From Tetrapyrgos nigripes (taxonomy: Eukaryota; Basidiomycota; Agaricomycetes; Agaricales; Campanellaceae): DNA of 64,000 bases. The stretch spans positions 124,001 to 188,000 of the forward strand of contig JAACJM010000033.1 of NCBI GenBank assembly GCA_013368315.1. The letters run 5' to 3'. Shown in pieces: positions 1-11,356 of the stretch; the first letter of the stretch is position 1; each line of letters opens with the position of its first letter. The notes beneath the pieces were generated by a model, which saw only the letters and a list, made by a program, of their open reading frames with translations, was not told where the DNA came from and did no database searches. The translations under genes and the position numbers were made by a program.

Positions 1-89
1 TCTCTATATCGTCTCGTTGTAACTCGTCGAATCTATCTTGTTCATTGTGTGACTTGGGTGGTTTTTGCTAAGTGACAACGTTCTTGACA
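1..89 (+). repeat. 3' end of the 5' LTR (U5)
   Basis: Same sequence as 7321-7409, ending in TTCTTGACA. The only difference seen is a CpG-type change near the end. Confidence 0.95.
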
Positions 90-91
90 CT

Positions 92-101
92 TGAACAGAC
101 T
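92..101 (+). promoter_or_regulatory. Putative self-priming primer-binding site
   Basis: The ten bases TGAACAGACT, starting two bases after the LTR, are the exact reverse complement of AGTCTGTTCA at 7226-7235 in the LTR. No TGG-initial, tRNA-type site follows the LTR. In the Tf1 family the 5' end of the transcript folds back onto such a site and is used as primer. Here the complementary stretch lies about 30 nt after a TATA-like element, where transcription would be expected to start. Confidence 0.6.
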
Positions 102-136
102 ATCTTACACCCACCTCACAAACAGACCCTCGATAA

Positions 137-829
137 AACACGCTGGCTCTCAACTTCGAACCCCTTATTAACAACCTACGAACCCGACCCCCACCATGCT
201 ATCCTTTCCCCATCGAAAAATCAAAGTACTTCGTAAACTACCGAGAAGAACTTGAAATAACAGTACGTGAGCACGCTATCGCAATCGACGACTATTGGAT
301 CATACTCAACAAGAGATCGTGGGTCCCAGGTGAAGTGACCATCTCCGAATACCTCCGAATAAAGATATCACCTGAAAACAATTCTCCACACTACATTGCA
401 GTTGCAGATACGTGCTACCTCGTTCAATTAGGGGAAACAACTCTCCCATATTGGTTCAGTCATGCTGACTACGAAGATAGCGACATCTTCGAGTTCAGCC
501 AAGAGGAATACCATGAGTATCTCCAAACCCAAATCCCTAGGATAATCAACTACTACAGATCACTGACCTTCTGGGAAGACGTCTCAGGAGAACAGTGGGA
601 CCTTCTATTCCTGGAACCCGAAACAAGTGAATGAGCGAAAGCAGAATTCCAAGAACTACTAGATCGCGCACAGCCTCACAAAACCCTAGCCGTGTTTCCT
701 CCCCCGTTATCGTTTGTCTCAGACGACCTCACGCACACGTTCCCCAAAGACAACAAGACTGTTACTTCTCACACCAAAACCGGTGGGAACTCTGTACAAC
801 CCATCCGTGTCCCAACCGACTCTCCGTAA
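137..829 (+). pseudogene. Pre-gag ORF of the chromovirus, unknown function
   Basis: One frame stays open from 137 to a TAA at 827-829 except for a TGA at 632-634, giving about 230 codons. It has no in-frame ATG in its first 200 bases; an ATG at 196 is in another frame, so a start-proximal indel or spliced leader is possible. The product is acidic in the middle, with many Tyr/Phe/Glu residues around 400-560. After the TGA the frame still reads like protein (AKAEFQELLDRAQPHK), so the stop looks like a CGA (Arg) to TGA change. It resembles no domain I know. Being upstream of gag inside an LTR element it may be a leader or N-terminal gag domain. Confidence 0.5.
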
Positions 830-1092
830 ACAACCGACCCCTTTCAATCGAAGAACAGGCAGTCGGTATTGAACCAGTCTCACTCTTCGAATCGCTTCCA
901 TCAGAGCCAACCACAGAAAACCCGAATCCTGTTACAACCCCGTCACCAACTCCTTCTCACAAACATTCCTCAGAACCCCATTCCCCTCATAACAGATCCC
1001 CAACGGACAGCACTCCTAGTGCAGCCCAAGAACCCATCTCAATCAACCCCACACTTCCAATCGACTTCCACTCCATTCACGCTGCTCTCAGA

Positions 1093-2265
1093 ATGTCTGA
1101 AAACCCTGCCTCGGCCACCGCAGCTACAGGAGGAACCCAAGCTCCCCGAGACGCCGCACCACCCGACGACGAGGCTCAGGACGCTCAGTCCTTGGTCTTT
1201 CCTAATATGGCTACCAAAGAACGTGGAGTGAAGCCAGAGAAGTTCACAGGAGACCGAAACCAAACAAAGGATTGGATGGCCGAATTTAACAACTACCTCC
1301 GGCTCAACGATCAAATCTATCCTACCGAAGACGAAAAGATATCGTTCTTCCTCACATTGTTCTCAGGAGATGAAGTGAAACGATGGGCACGCAGTATGAT
1401 GAAGAAGGTCTTTGAGGAAGAAGACGATTTCAGTGATAGTGACGAAGAATATACGAATACCGACGAGGATTCCTCTGCCTCAAAACTGAAAACAAAAAAA
1501 CTCTGGACTCTGTATGAAGTAAAACGAGAGTTTCTGCGAGATTTCAAACCTGCAGCTTGAGAAACCCTAGCCCAAACCAAAATAGAGCACATCAGAATGG
1601 AGGGAGCCCTGGCGGATATAGATAAGTACAACTCCCAATTCAAACGATACGCTGACGATACTGGCTACAACGACAAGGTGTTAATGAAATGGTATCGAAA
1701 GGGACTCCCCCGAGGGTTGGTAGACCGGATCTCCTACCTATCCACTCAACCTAGAAATCTCGTGGCACTACAAAAGGCAGCAGTAAAACAACACATGATC
1801 TGGGTAGAAAGACAGGAAGAGAAGAACTCTTGGAGTAAACCTCGAAGGGAGGAAGGACAGAGCGGAAGAGGATCACAGGGCATGAGAGGCGGGAGGACAA
1901 GAAGCATGGAAGTAAATGCCTTCCAAGACAACGCCCCAGGTGCATCTTCAATTACTAAATATCCACCAAAACTGACTCCCCAAGAAAGGGAAAAGATGAG
2001 GAAAGAAGGGCGATGCTTCAGGTGTCGAGGACTGGGACATATGGGTAATGATTGCCCGACATTCCCTAACACACTTCCAAATGTCCCCAATAGTACGACC
2101 TGGAGACCCTCCATAAAGCAAGCCGCAGTCACCACAGAGACCTCGGAGCCCAAGACCAACACTACCCCAGACAACATCTCAGAACTCACAGCCAGAATCG
2201 GAGCATTATCTGGGGAAGAGAAAGAAGGGCTACTAAAGAAGTTCGTAACGGAATCGGATTTTTGA
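1093..2265 (+). pseudogene. gag: gag (capsid and nucleocapsid), one in-frame TGA
   Basis: Structural protein that packages element RNA. I start it at the ATG at 1093; the open frame runs on upstream but overlaps the pre-gag ORF in another frame. A capsid-like stretch begins near GVKPEKFTGDR (about 1230) and contains an acidic Asp/Glu/Ser run near 1410-1480. A zinc knuckle CFRCRGLGHMGNDC (CX2CX4HX4C) lies at 2014-2055. The frame is broken by TGA at 1558-1560 but continues unchanged on both sides, so one C-to-T change in a CGA codon is the simplest explanation. It ends in SDF-stop at the frameshift site into pol. The old relative at 43501-44296 has the same knuckle and the same terminus. Confidence 0.85.
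2257..2265 (+). promoter_or_regulatory. Putative -1 frameshift site gag/pol
   Basis: gag reads GAT TTT TGA and stops; pol continues in the -1 frame from the same T run. The string GGATTTTTGA is retained at the equivalent place in the strongly diverged copy (44288-44297), which argues for a functional slippery site rather than a random overlap. Confidence 0.6.
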
Positions 2266-5200
2266 AAACCTCCCCTGTTACATCGTCAGGAGGAGGGACA
2301 TGGACATACATACCAGTAAAACACAGGCAATACACGAGGCCTATACCTTTTCGTAAGCCACGATCTCTATCTGAATTAAGAATCACGGCAATCACTCGAA
2401 ATCAACAGACCCCTTCAATAGAACTTAAAACCGAATTGATCGGGAAAATAACTGGACAAAAAATCGACGCAACCGCTCTGCTAGACAGTGGAGCAGAAGG
2501 AATCATCATCAATGATACCTTCGCCCAAAAACATCATCTCAGTCGCATTCCCCTGGAAAAACCATTTCCGGTTCGAAACGTCGACGGATCAGAAAACATA
2601 ATGGGATGGGTAAGGCACTACACCATTCAGAAACTACGGATCTACACCCAAGATCATCAATCTCACCACGAAGAGACCGCCGAGTTCTACATCACGGATA
2701 TCGGAGATCACGATATCATTTTGGGCACCGATTGGTTACGACACCATAACCCAGAGATCGACTGGACAACATCAGAAATCAACCTAACGCGATGTCCCAG
2801 CGCTTGCACACTAGAAAAGACCCCAGTACGAACCAAAGCTAAGTCGAAAACCTCCTCTCAGAAAATAAAACAACCTGAAATAGTCGACCCCAGAACACAT
2901 CACTGAGATTATCAAGTAGTATTCAACGACATTATGGGTCCTCACAAAACAATGCCACAACCCAAGGTTGCGGGGCAACGCCGGTCACAACGATCTAAGA
3001 AGATCCGACTACAACGGATTGACTTAGGAGCAATTCTCTCCTCAGAAGATACAACAGGACAATGGAAAGTCCCAGGCCAATGGAGTGAACTCGTCATGGA
3101 ATATCTAGACACCCCCACCGACCCTGACGAAGGATTGTCAGATGCGAAGCTGAGTATTCGAGCCGCCTTTACCAAAGCACAGCAAAACACTAAAAACGAA
3201 TCCACGAACTCAGCAACTTCGTTACAAGAACAAATACCCGAACAATACCACGAATACTTGTCGGTGTTCGACAAAAAAACTTCAGAACGCCTACCCCAAC
3301 GAAGTAATTGGGATCATGCGATCGAACTACAAGACGGCTTCCAACCACGCGCATGTAAAACGTACCCCCTCTCTCCAAATGAACAATCCGAACTCGACTC
3401 CTTTTTGAACGAAAACCTCGAAAAAGGATATATTAAACCATCAAAGTCCCCAATGGCAAGTCCCTTCTTCTTTGTTAAGAAAAAGGACGGAAAACTACGC
3501 CCAGTACAGGATTACAGAGCGCTCAATAAGGGCACTGTGAAAAACGCATATCCATTACCCCTCATCCCAGAACTAATCAACAAACTCAAAAATGCATATG
3601 TATTCAGTAAAATCGACCTATGGTGGGGATACAATAATATCCGTATCAAGGAAGGGGACGAATGGAAAGCCACCTTCAAAACCAACCGGGGACTATTTGA
3701 ACCAACGGTCATGTTTTTCGGATTAATGAACTCGCCGGCGACCTTTCAGGCAATGATGAACACTATCTTCAAGGATCTCATTGACCAAGGGAAGATCATT
3801 GTCTATATGGATGATATTTTGATATTCACTCGTGACCTAGATGAACATCGAGAACTAGTCCGAACGGTCTTACAACGACTACGGGACAACGACCTATACG
3901 CCAAACCTGAAAAATGCATATTCGAAGCAGACAAAGTTGACTTCTTGGGACTGATCATCTCTCACGATACCTTGTCAATGGACCCAGTCAAGGTAGAAGG
4001 AGTACTTGAATGGCCAACCCCCAAAACAGTGAAGGAAGTTCAGGCCTTCCTAGGATTTGGAAACTTCTACAGACGCTTCATCAAAGACTTTTCGAAAATT
4101 GCACGTCCCCTCTTCGACCTGACAAGGAAGGACAACCACTGGAACTGGGGAACAGAGGCCGAAAAAGTGTTCCAATCCCTCAAAACGGCCTTCACATCCA
4201 AACCCGTTCTACTGATGCCAGACCACACAAAGCCATACTGAGTAGAAGTAGACGCATCAGACTACGCAACGGGGGAATACTTATGCAACCTGGTGAAGAC
4301 AATCGGTGGCACCCAGTCGCCTACATCTCCAAATCCCTCTCGGAGACCGAACGAAATTACGACATCCACGACAAGGAACTATTGGCGATCATACGGGCAC
4401 TGGAAGCATGGAGACACTATTTGGAGGGAGCCCCCCATCCTATCGAAATCTTCACCGACCACTGGAACTTGGAATATTTCCAGACTGCCCAAAAACTCAG
4501 CCGACGACAGGCACAATGGGCATTGTTCCTTACACGATTTGAGTTCTCCCTCCAACATAAACCCAGAAGTCTGAATAAAGCTGACCCGCTGTCTAGACGA
4601 CCAGATCACAAAATCGGGACCGAGAATGACAACACCGACAGAATCCTTCTCAACCCCAAATTCTTTCGAATTCGAGCGACTAGACAAGGGACAGTAACCG
4701 CCATAGGAGACGTCGAACTACGACGGAGAATCAAGGAATGCCCTAAGAGGGACCTGGAGGTAGTAAGTGCCTTAGACGTCATCTTACGAAATGGACCACG
4801 TTCGCTGGTGAAAAATCTACAGGAATGGAATTACGAAGACGGAATCATCCTATTCTGAGGCAAAATCTATGTACCAGCAGACAACAACCTCCAACGGGAT
4901 ATCGTAAAACTACACCATGACTCCCTGGCAACAGGACACCCCGGACGATACAAAACTTACGAACTAGTCAGCAGAGAATTCTGGTGGCCGGGAATGTCAG
5001 TCTTCGTCAAGGACTACGTAACTGGCTGCGCCAAATGCCAGGTGACGAAAACCAACAATCACCCCGTTCGGATCCCCTTGATTCCCACCGAAATCCCAGA
5101 ACATCCGTTTGGGACTATTACTACCGACTTCATCACGGATCTCCCTGAATGCAAGGGGTTCAACGCAATCCACGTCACAGTTGACAAGTCAACAAAAACA

Positions 5201-6178
5201 GTTGTGATATCGCCGTGTACGAAAACAATTGACAGTGACGGGACGGTAAACCTGTTACTAGACAACACTTGGCGGCGATACGGGTTATGGGACAAGATGA
5301 TATCTGACCGGGGCCCGCAGTTCGCTAGCAAGGTCATGGCGGCGGTCCACGAGAAGCTAGGCATAACTTCAGCCCTTAGTACCGCTTATCACCCACAGAC
5401 CGATGGAGAATCGGAGAGATACAACCAGGAATTGGAACAGTTCTTACGGATCTTCTGCAACTATCGACAAGAAGACTGGGTGGACTATCTACCATACGCC
5501 GAATTCAGTCATAACACCAGGATACATTCGGCGACAGGAAAATCCCCCTTCGAGCTCTTACACGGATACCAACCACGCTTCTTCCCATCATTTAACCCAA
5601 CCTCTAACCTACCAACAGTAGAGGAACGACTCAAAAACCTCAACCAACTCAGGGACGAACTCAAAGCAAGCCTGACGTCGGCTGCTGAAACGATGAAGAC
5701 ACAGCATGGTAACCACTCGATTTCCTGGACAGGATACAAAGTCGGAGATAGAGTGCTACTCGACGGAAAGAACCTGAAGACGACGAGACCAAAAGCTAAG
5801 TTGTCCAATCGTTGTCATGGACCATTCGAAATGATTGAAGTAATCGGCCAGGTCAACTACAAATTGAAATTACCGACAACCTGGCGGATACATCCCGTCT
5901 TTCACGCTTCCCTGTTAACGCCGTACGTGGAAACAGATGCCCACGGACCAAACTACCCCAAGCCTCCCGCGGAACTACTAGACACAGACGAAGAATACGA
6001 CGTCGAAATGATACTAGACTCCAAACCAACCAGGAATAGAAAAGGTACTCAATACCTCATCAAATGGTTGGATTACCCTGACTCGGAAAATACTTGGGTA
6101 CCCACGTCAAACCTGACCAAGGTAAAAGACATGATCGAAGAATTCCACCAGAGACATCCCCGAGCTTACCGTCATTAA
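2262..6178 (+). pseudogene. pol: pol: protease, RT, RNase H, integrase, chromodomain
   Basis: Polyprotein that cleaves, copies and integrates the element. Protease: DSGAEG active site at about 2484. RT: catalytic YMDD at 3804-3815. RNase H: VDASDYATG near 4250 and TDHWNLEYF near 4460. Integrase: HHCC zinc module at about 4915-5041 (HHDSLATGHPGR, then CAKC), then TDF near 5125, SDRGPQF near 5307 and the Glu of HPQTDGESE near 5400. Chromodomain: EYDVEMILDSK to WVPTSNL at about 5990-6150. Breaks: TGA at 2904, 4239 and 4856, and a one-base frameshift in a G run near 4270. At 4239 (KPY-stop-VEVDAS) and 4856 (LF-stop-GKIYVP) related elements usually have Arg, so CGA to TGA fits. The copy could not make a full polyprotein without readthrough. 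Confidence 0.93.
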
Positions 6179-6335
6179 CAGCGTCTGCTGTCACAATCCA
6201 CCGTACGAACTTGGCCGCCCCGCGCTACTGCGGACACGAACTCGTTAAAAGCTAACTACATCGACGTCGAACGACAGAACAGAACTCAACCACATCCTAC
6301 CAAAACACCTCCTTACCCCCTCATCACACTCCATC

Positions 6336-6877
6336 ATGACTACACCCATCGCTATCACAGTCTCAACCATCACCACAACGACGATCGACCCGTTGACGGA
6401 CAACACCGGACGCTGCAGATACGGTCAACGTTCAGGCCGGCGTTGCAGATTGGACGAAGGGCACACGGGGAGGCACAGCGGATGTAATCAGTGCATCTGG
6501 CCAGGACAGGACTCGTCAGAACGATGCAGGATGGGAGAGGGACACCGGTCGAGATGCTTTACCTACCGGTCTAGCCTCCGAGCCAACGAACGAAACAACC
6601 TGGGATGGGAGACGCGAGCGCATGGGGAGGGAACATCCAGTTAGATGACGACGACAACACGGGATGGGGCACAGCAAACGTCACCAACCACGATGGATGG
6701 GGCACATGGGAAGGCGGATGGGAAGGACGTGAGTCAGCCCTAACGGGATGGGGTAACTTCCCCCATGACTTACCAGAAACTTGGCCGACTATACGTGGCC
6801 TGAACAAGCAGATCAGGAAGCAGTGGACGGAGCAGTGGACCAGATGGCTTCCGAGCTCCGGCGAAAGCTCGACCTAA
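6336..6877 (+). pseudogene. Chromovirus 3' ORF: Cys/His-rich plus GW/WG repeats
   Basis: An extra ORF lies between the end of pol and the polypurine tract. The first part (6336 to about 6600) has two similar Cys/His blocks, RCRLDEGHTGRHSGC and RCRMGEGHRSRC, suggesting two small metal-binding units. From about 6600 the protein reads on in another frame and contains AWGG, TGWGT, DGWGTWEGGWEG and TGWGNF plus a DDDD run, ending at 6877. The two parts join if one base was lost near 6605, making one protein of about 180 residues. GW/WG motifs in acidic, disordered contexts are known Argonaute-binding hooks. That this ORF does so is inference; W/G-rich RNA binding is the alternative. Confidence 0.55.
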
Positions 6878-6889
6878 AAAGGGGGGTAG
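6876..6889 (+). other. Polypurine tract
   Basis: AAAAAGGGGGGTAG lies immediately before the TGTCA start of the 3' LTR, the usual site of plus-strand DNA priming. Confidence 0.85.
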
Positions 6890-7409
6890 TGTCATGAATC
6901 GCCTCCTGTCTCTCTCATTTCCTCTCTTTCATTTCCTCTCTATCCTCTTTTACTATCTATTCACTTCTGTTCACCATTCTATCACCTTCCATAACCCCAT
7001 AAATACTGATTACTTCTCATCATCATCTCTTAGATCTATGACTCATTTTTCCGTTTCCTTTATCTCCATGGACATTCTCACGTACATATTCCCTCACTTG
7101 ACTCACGTACATATTCCCTCACTTGACTCACATTCTTAATCTCCTCCGATCCCTAGGCTCCATGGACATTCTCACGTATTCACTTCTTCTCTACATATAT
7201 CGTAGATCTCGTAGCTAGGTTCCTTAGTCTGTTCACTTCGTCTCCACTCCGCTCCTAGTACAGTGCAGTGTCAAGCATAGTCAGCTACTCAATCTTCTCT
7301 CTCGCCTCTATCATTCTCTCTCTCTATATCGTCTCGTTGTAACTCGTCGAATCTATCTTGTTCATTGTGTGACTTGGGTGGTTTTTGCTAAGTGACAATG
7401 TTCTTGACA
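6890..7409 (+). repeat. 3' LTR of the chromovirus (520 bp)
   Basis: Begins TGTCATGAATCG and ends TTCTTGACA, so the ends form a TGTCA/TGACA inverted repeat. It holds two exact tandem copies of a 25-bp unit at 7077-7126, a TATA-like ACATATATC at 7191-7198 and, about 30 nt later, AGTCTGTTCA (7226-7235), complementary to the sequence just after the 5' LTR. Decayed relatives lie at 42332-42836, 45018-45228 and 54386-54904. Confidence 0.93.
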
Positions 7410-7748
7410 TGAAGCAGGTGAAGATGAAGATGAAGGAGAGGCAAGTGAAGGTGAAGAAGAGCTTGATGATGTTGGAGACGCAGACGGAGTAGCTGGTCCA
7501 GCTGGAGGAGGTCAAAGTGAGGGTACCTCAGACGCAACAACAACAGCAACAACACCTTTGCAGTCCTCAACTTGTCTTTACAAGAACACAAATGTGAGAG
7601 GGAGAGGGGAAAGGAGAAGCAACGGAACAAGAGAGCAAAGACCTCTTCCTCTCATGGTTCTGGATCTGCTTCGTCTTCATTGAAGAGAAATTGAGACCAA
7701 GACCACACTTCCTCACTGCAATTGTATGCAGACTGAACAACTGAACAG
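7410..7748. other. Decayed stretch after the LTR
   Basis: One frame from about 7415 reads as an acidic Glu/Asp-rich then Thr-rich peptide and stops near 7690. It may be more of the SNF1-like copy or of another gene the retroelement entered. No domain is recognisable. Confidence 0.3.
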
Positions 7749-10013
7749 ATGACATCCCACTACCTCCACAACCACGCCTCCACCCACTCCCAACACTCCC
7801 ACTCCCACAAATCGAACCAACACCAACACAAGACGAAATGGCATTTTGGTATTAGGTCAAGAAGTCCACCTATGGAGATTATGTTGGAGATTTACAAGTT
7901 GTTGAAGGTGTTGTGGATGGAGTGGAAGGAGAAGAAGGGGTTGGGTGGGTGAGTAAAAGTGTTTTTTTCTTCTGTTTTTTGTACCAACACTAACTGTACT
8001 ACTACCACATCCCATACACATACACAAACAGACTTGGAGGTGTCTGTACCCATGTCATCTGGGACGAGACTCTACCTGCAGAGGGTGAAGCTGAGTGGGA
8101 AACTCCTCTTGATGGATCTGGTTTTTACTCACACTCTCATTCCACATCAACTGCAATGTCTTTATCTCCCACTTCTGCGTCATTATCTCCCACCACTCTC
8201 TCACCTTTGCCTTGAGTCGACTATGGCTGTGGACATAGATGTGGATGCAGACGCTGGTGGAGTTAATGGTGCTGGTGCTGGTGGTGTTAATGGGACAAAT
8301 GATGTCAATGATGCTGGCACAAACAGTACCAGTACCAACTCCAGCACTGGCAATGCCCTAGGCCTAGGCTCCCCGATACCAATGTCCCCCTCCAATATGA
8401 GTACGATACCGACTTTGACTGGTATTGCCAAGGGGTGTGCAGTTGGTCTACCTGAGACCAGATATTGGGGGGGAAGGAGGGGAATGGAGAGACCTTATGA
8501 CCCAAAAGTACATTGTAGTCTGGAAGGTGTATAGATGTGCATTATGGTATCACTTGGCTCTGAAAGTGTACAAAACACACTCAGAACATAAAAAAGCCAC
8601 CAGTGATGGCCTTCCTGACCAGTAATAGTAGAATCTCACCTTAAATTGTATATAGTACTCCCACAAATGCTGATGTCATATTATATTGGTCGTTGCAAAT
8701 ACATCAAGACTTGAACAAGTAGTACTGAAAAATCACCAGATTAGAGCATTCATTGTAATTTGACCACATTTCTGTGGGTGGTTCAACTGGTCAAGTTAGA
8801 TGTCTTGTGATTAGTAAGTAAATTTTTATCTTATCTGTTTCCTTTTTGGGAAGGAGAGAGGAGGGGGGGAGGGTCCTGGCTGATCTTAAGACCCAAAGGG
8901 AAGATATCTTTCAGTCACAACTGGCTGCACACCTCTTGGGTATTGCTCAATTCTTGACCTCTGCCTGTACCACCACTACCATGAGAATGGAGACAGGGGC
9001 ACTTCCACTGAAGAGTCCTAGTCTTCAAAGAGGCACCTACAAAATTGAATGAGTCAAAGGCTTGGACAGGCAAGAAGTCAATTTGAGAACAGCTTGTCAG
9101 GTTTATTTTGTAGAGACTAGGGCGAGGGTGCAAGATGTTGTGGTGAGTTGGGGCTTTTATTTCATGTTGTCTTCTTTCATCTTCTTTTCTTATCTCGTCT
9201 TCTTTTCCTCCCATTCTTCTTCTTCTCACCTTTGATTACACTGTGTCATGATGACTGACTGACCACTTCTCACAGATCCTAATGAACCTCCAACTCTACA
9301 TGATAGACTCTATCAACTACCTCATTGACTTTCACCACAAGAAATCCTATCTCGCTAGTTGAAGACTTGGTGCTGGGAAATACAAACCTGCAGGGAAAGA
9401 TGAGATTAGGAGTTTTAAGGATTTTAGGAATTTTAGAGATCGGAGAGATTGGAGGGATGGGATGAAAAAGATGCAGGGGTTGGGATTGAGTCAAGGGCAA
9501 GGGCAGGGAAGAGGAAGGTTAGCAGGCAAGGGGAGTCAGGGGAGTCTTAATTCAGAAGACAAAGAGAAGGAGAAGGAGAACAAACTCAACCCAATGTTAA
9601 TAGGACCCTCCATCACAAAAAATGACACTCAGTTATAATCCCATTCTCAACATTATAATGGATCATGATCAGTTATAATTGGATTATAACTACTAAAAAC
9701 CAGTTAGAAGGTTTTTATAACCTAGATAGAACTTGGTTGAGATGTTTCTACCAATTATAACGAAGTGTCATTTTTTGTGATGTCTTGGGAGAGGCTCACC
9801 AGTGAAGGAGACTTCAACCTCAATGACCGACAACATCCTTCCTTGCTCAGACTCAACCCAACTACCACCAACTCAGGTTCAGGGGCTAGTCTTGTGATGA
9901 AGGGGAAAGAGGGAGCAGGAGCGAGAGATGATAATGCAGAGGTGGTGTCACCATATGTGTTTATGGATGTGGCTTGTAGGTTGATTTTGGAGTTGGCTGG
10001 TGGGGGCGAGTGA
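7749..10013 (+). pseudogene. SNF1/AMPK alpha-like kinase pseudogene, C-terminal half
   Basis: Decayed copy of the regulatory half of a fungal SNF1 (AMP-activated) protein kinase, the energy-sensing kinase for carbon derepression. Recognisable pieces in order: WHFGIRSRSPPMEIMLEIYK near 7838-7900, a Gly/Asn/Asp/Thr-rich linker (8220-8420), VYFVETRARVQDVVV near 9107-9150, NLQLYMIDSINYL and DFHHKKSY near 9280-9350, and VVSPYVFMDVACRLILELAG at 9940-10010. Intron-like gaps with GT/AG ends separate them (about 7950-8033 and 9146-9275). Frameshifts near 8215 and a TGA at 9360 disable it. The kinase domain is missing: the chromovirus LTR lies just upstream. A MITE (9611-9782) interrupts the last part. 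CpG is very low. Related copies lie at 39727-41590 and 55545-55860 on the other strand. Confidence 0.82.
9611..9782. mobile_element. MITE (172 bp) inside the SNF1-like pseudogene
   Basis: Starts CATCACAAAAAATGACACT and ends with its reverse complement, with inverted similarity continuing through GTTATAAT. The SNF1-like copy at 55.8 kb lacks it and reads straight through, so this is an insertion with a visible empty site. TC flanks it on both sides, an apparent 2-bp duplication. No ORF. Confidence 0.8.
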
Positions 10014-11356
10014 GTGGTGTCTGATGGTGATGGGATAGAGAGGCGGATAAGTGACGTAGGCAAGGCAAGATGGCTCTACTCTTACAGATGCCAGTCAGTC
10101 ATGTCTCCTCAGTTTATGTCACAGTTTCTGTGTTTTGTATTATGATTGGTTTCCTTGCCATTCTTTTTTTCTTTTTTCTTTTTTGCCTCAAGTGTTTTCT
10201 TAATCTTTTCCAACTCAAAGCAACCACACATGCATAATATTTGTCTTTGTCTTTGTCTTATCTGCTGCCCCATAGCGCTGTTGTTGTTGTTGTTGCTGTT
10301 GTTGTTGCTGTTGTTGTTTTTCAAGTTGTTTGTTGTAGTTGTATTTGTGTTTCCTTGTGTCCAGCTTGTGCCTATTAGTATTAGTATGCAGTGCTCATGC
10401 CTTCACGACATCTGTCTGTCTGCCTTTTTGCTTCTTTCAATGCTTGCTTGTTTTACTTGCTCTTACAAGTCTATGCTCTGTGATCACCTTCATACCTATC
10501 TTCTCGTTTACCCTGTCTACTCGTCTGCCAACCTGAAGCCCACTGTGACTCTTTTCTTTCTTTCATTTCTGCCTTTTCCTGAAGTTCTTTTTTTTTTGTC
10601 TTACTTGCAATTATGATTGATGTACCACAATAATGTTTTAGACCTATGGAATGGAATATGCACAACAATTGTAAAGGTTTTTGACTACTTGAAGCCCTGA
10701 AATGGTTGTCATGCGTTTATTTCCTTGTGTCAGGCTTGCTTGTGCTCATGCCCATGTCTGTGCCTTTTGCTTGCTTTACTTGTGATCACCTTAATACCTA
10801 CCTTCCCGTTTCCCCTGTCTATCTATCCATCTGCTGACCCAAACTTGGAAGCCTTTTGTTTTGTTGACATTGTTTTCGTTCCATTGTCTGTTTTCTTATA
10901 GTTGCTCAAACGTTCTTTTCTTTCATTTCTGCCTTTCTCAAGTTCTGTTTGTAGGAATTACATGATGTAGTTTATAGTAAAGTCATAGGCTACATAAAAC
11001 GGAATTGATAATTTGTATTGTGTGTGCAGTTTTGGTTGGTACTGGCAATAGCATGAAGATAGTACCTGAGTTTTACAGGCTTTCATACTACATATTTTAA
11101 ATCTGTGAGATGACTACACATGGCAAGTACAGGTTAAGTACAGCCTAAGTAACTGTGGTAGTCAGGCACTGTGATAGAAAAAAGATGTATCTTGTATCCT
11201 AGATAAAGCTAATAAAATCTTTAAATCAATGATCAAGGCTGTAAGTATCAATCAAATACTATGGTGGAAGATAGATATATTGTTACAATGACAGATAATA
11301 ATATAGAGTTCCAGCACTGTTGTCTTGCAATTTTGATGTACCACAATAATGTTTAG
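10014..11356. other. Former 3' flank of the pseudogene, partly tandemly repeated
   Basis: No gene. About 10345-10640 and 10720-10960 are diverged tandem copies (both contain a TGATCACCTT...ACCTAYCTTC stretch and end in a CTTTCATTTCTGCC run). A (GTT/GCT)n microsatellite lies at about 10278-10320. Bases 10600-10700 and 11320-11356 also match each other and provide the empty site for the insertion at 11357. Confidence 0.55.

Larger units (their letters stand above)
1..7409 (+). mobile_element. Ty3/gypsy chromovirus, left end cut by window
   Basis: The first 89 bases match the last 89 bases of the repeat ending at 7409 with one visible difference (CG versus TG at base 80), so the window starts inside the 5' LTR. 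Between the LTRs lie, in order, a pre-gag ORF, gag with a CCHC knuckle, protease, reverse transcriptase, RNase H, integrase and a chromodomain, followed by an extra ORF and a polypurine tract. RT-RNase H-integrase order plus the chromodomain makes it a chromovirus. Near-identical LTRs indicate recent insertion, yet the frames carry five TGA stops and two indels. The 3' end lies in a CpG-poor SNF1-like pseudogene. The target duplication cannot be checked because the 5' flank is outside the window. Confidence 0.95.

Noticed and set aside
631..1092. gag starting at the ATG at 631 that overlaps the pre-gag stop (ATGA).
   Set aside because: The other frame reads more like protein here and continues past the TGA, so the first 150 codons of this frame are probably a shadow.
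10278..10320. GTT-rich repeat considered as a Leu-rich coding stretch.
   Set aside because: Simple microsatellite in decayed 3' flank, with no support for a gene.
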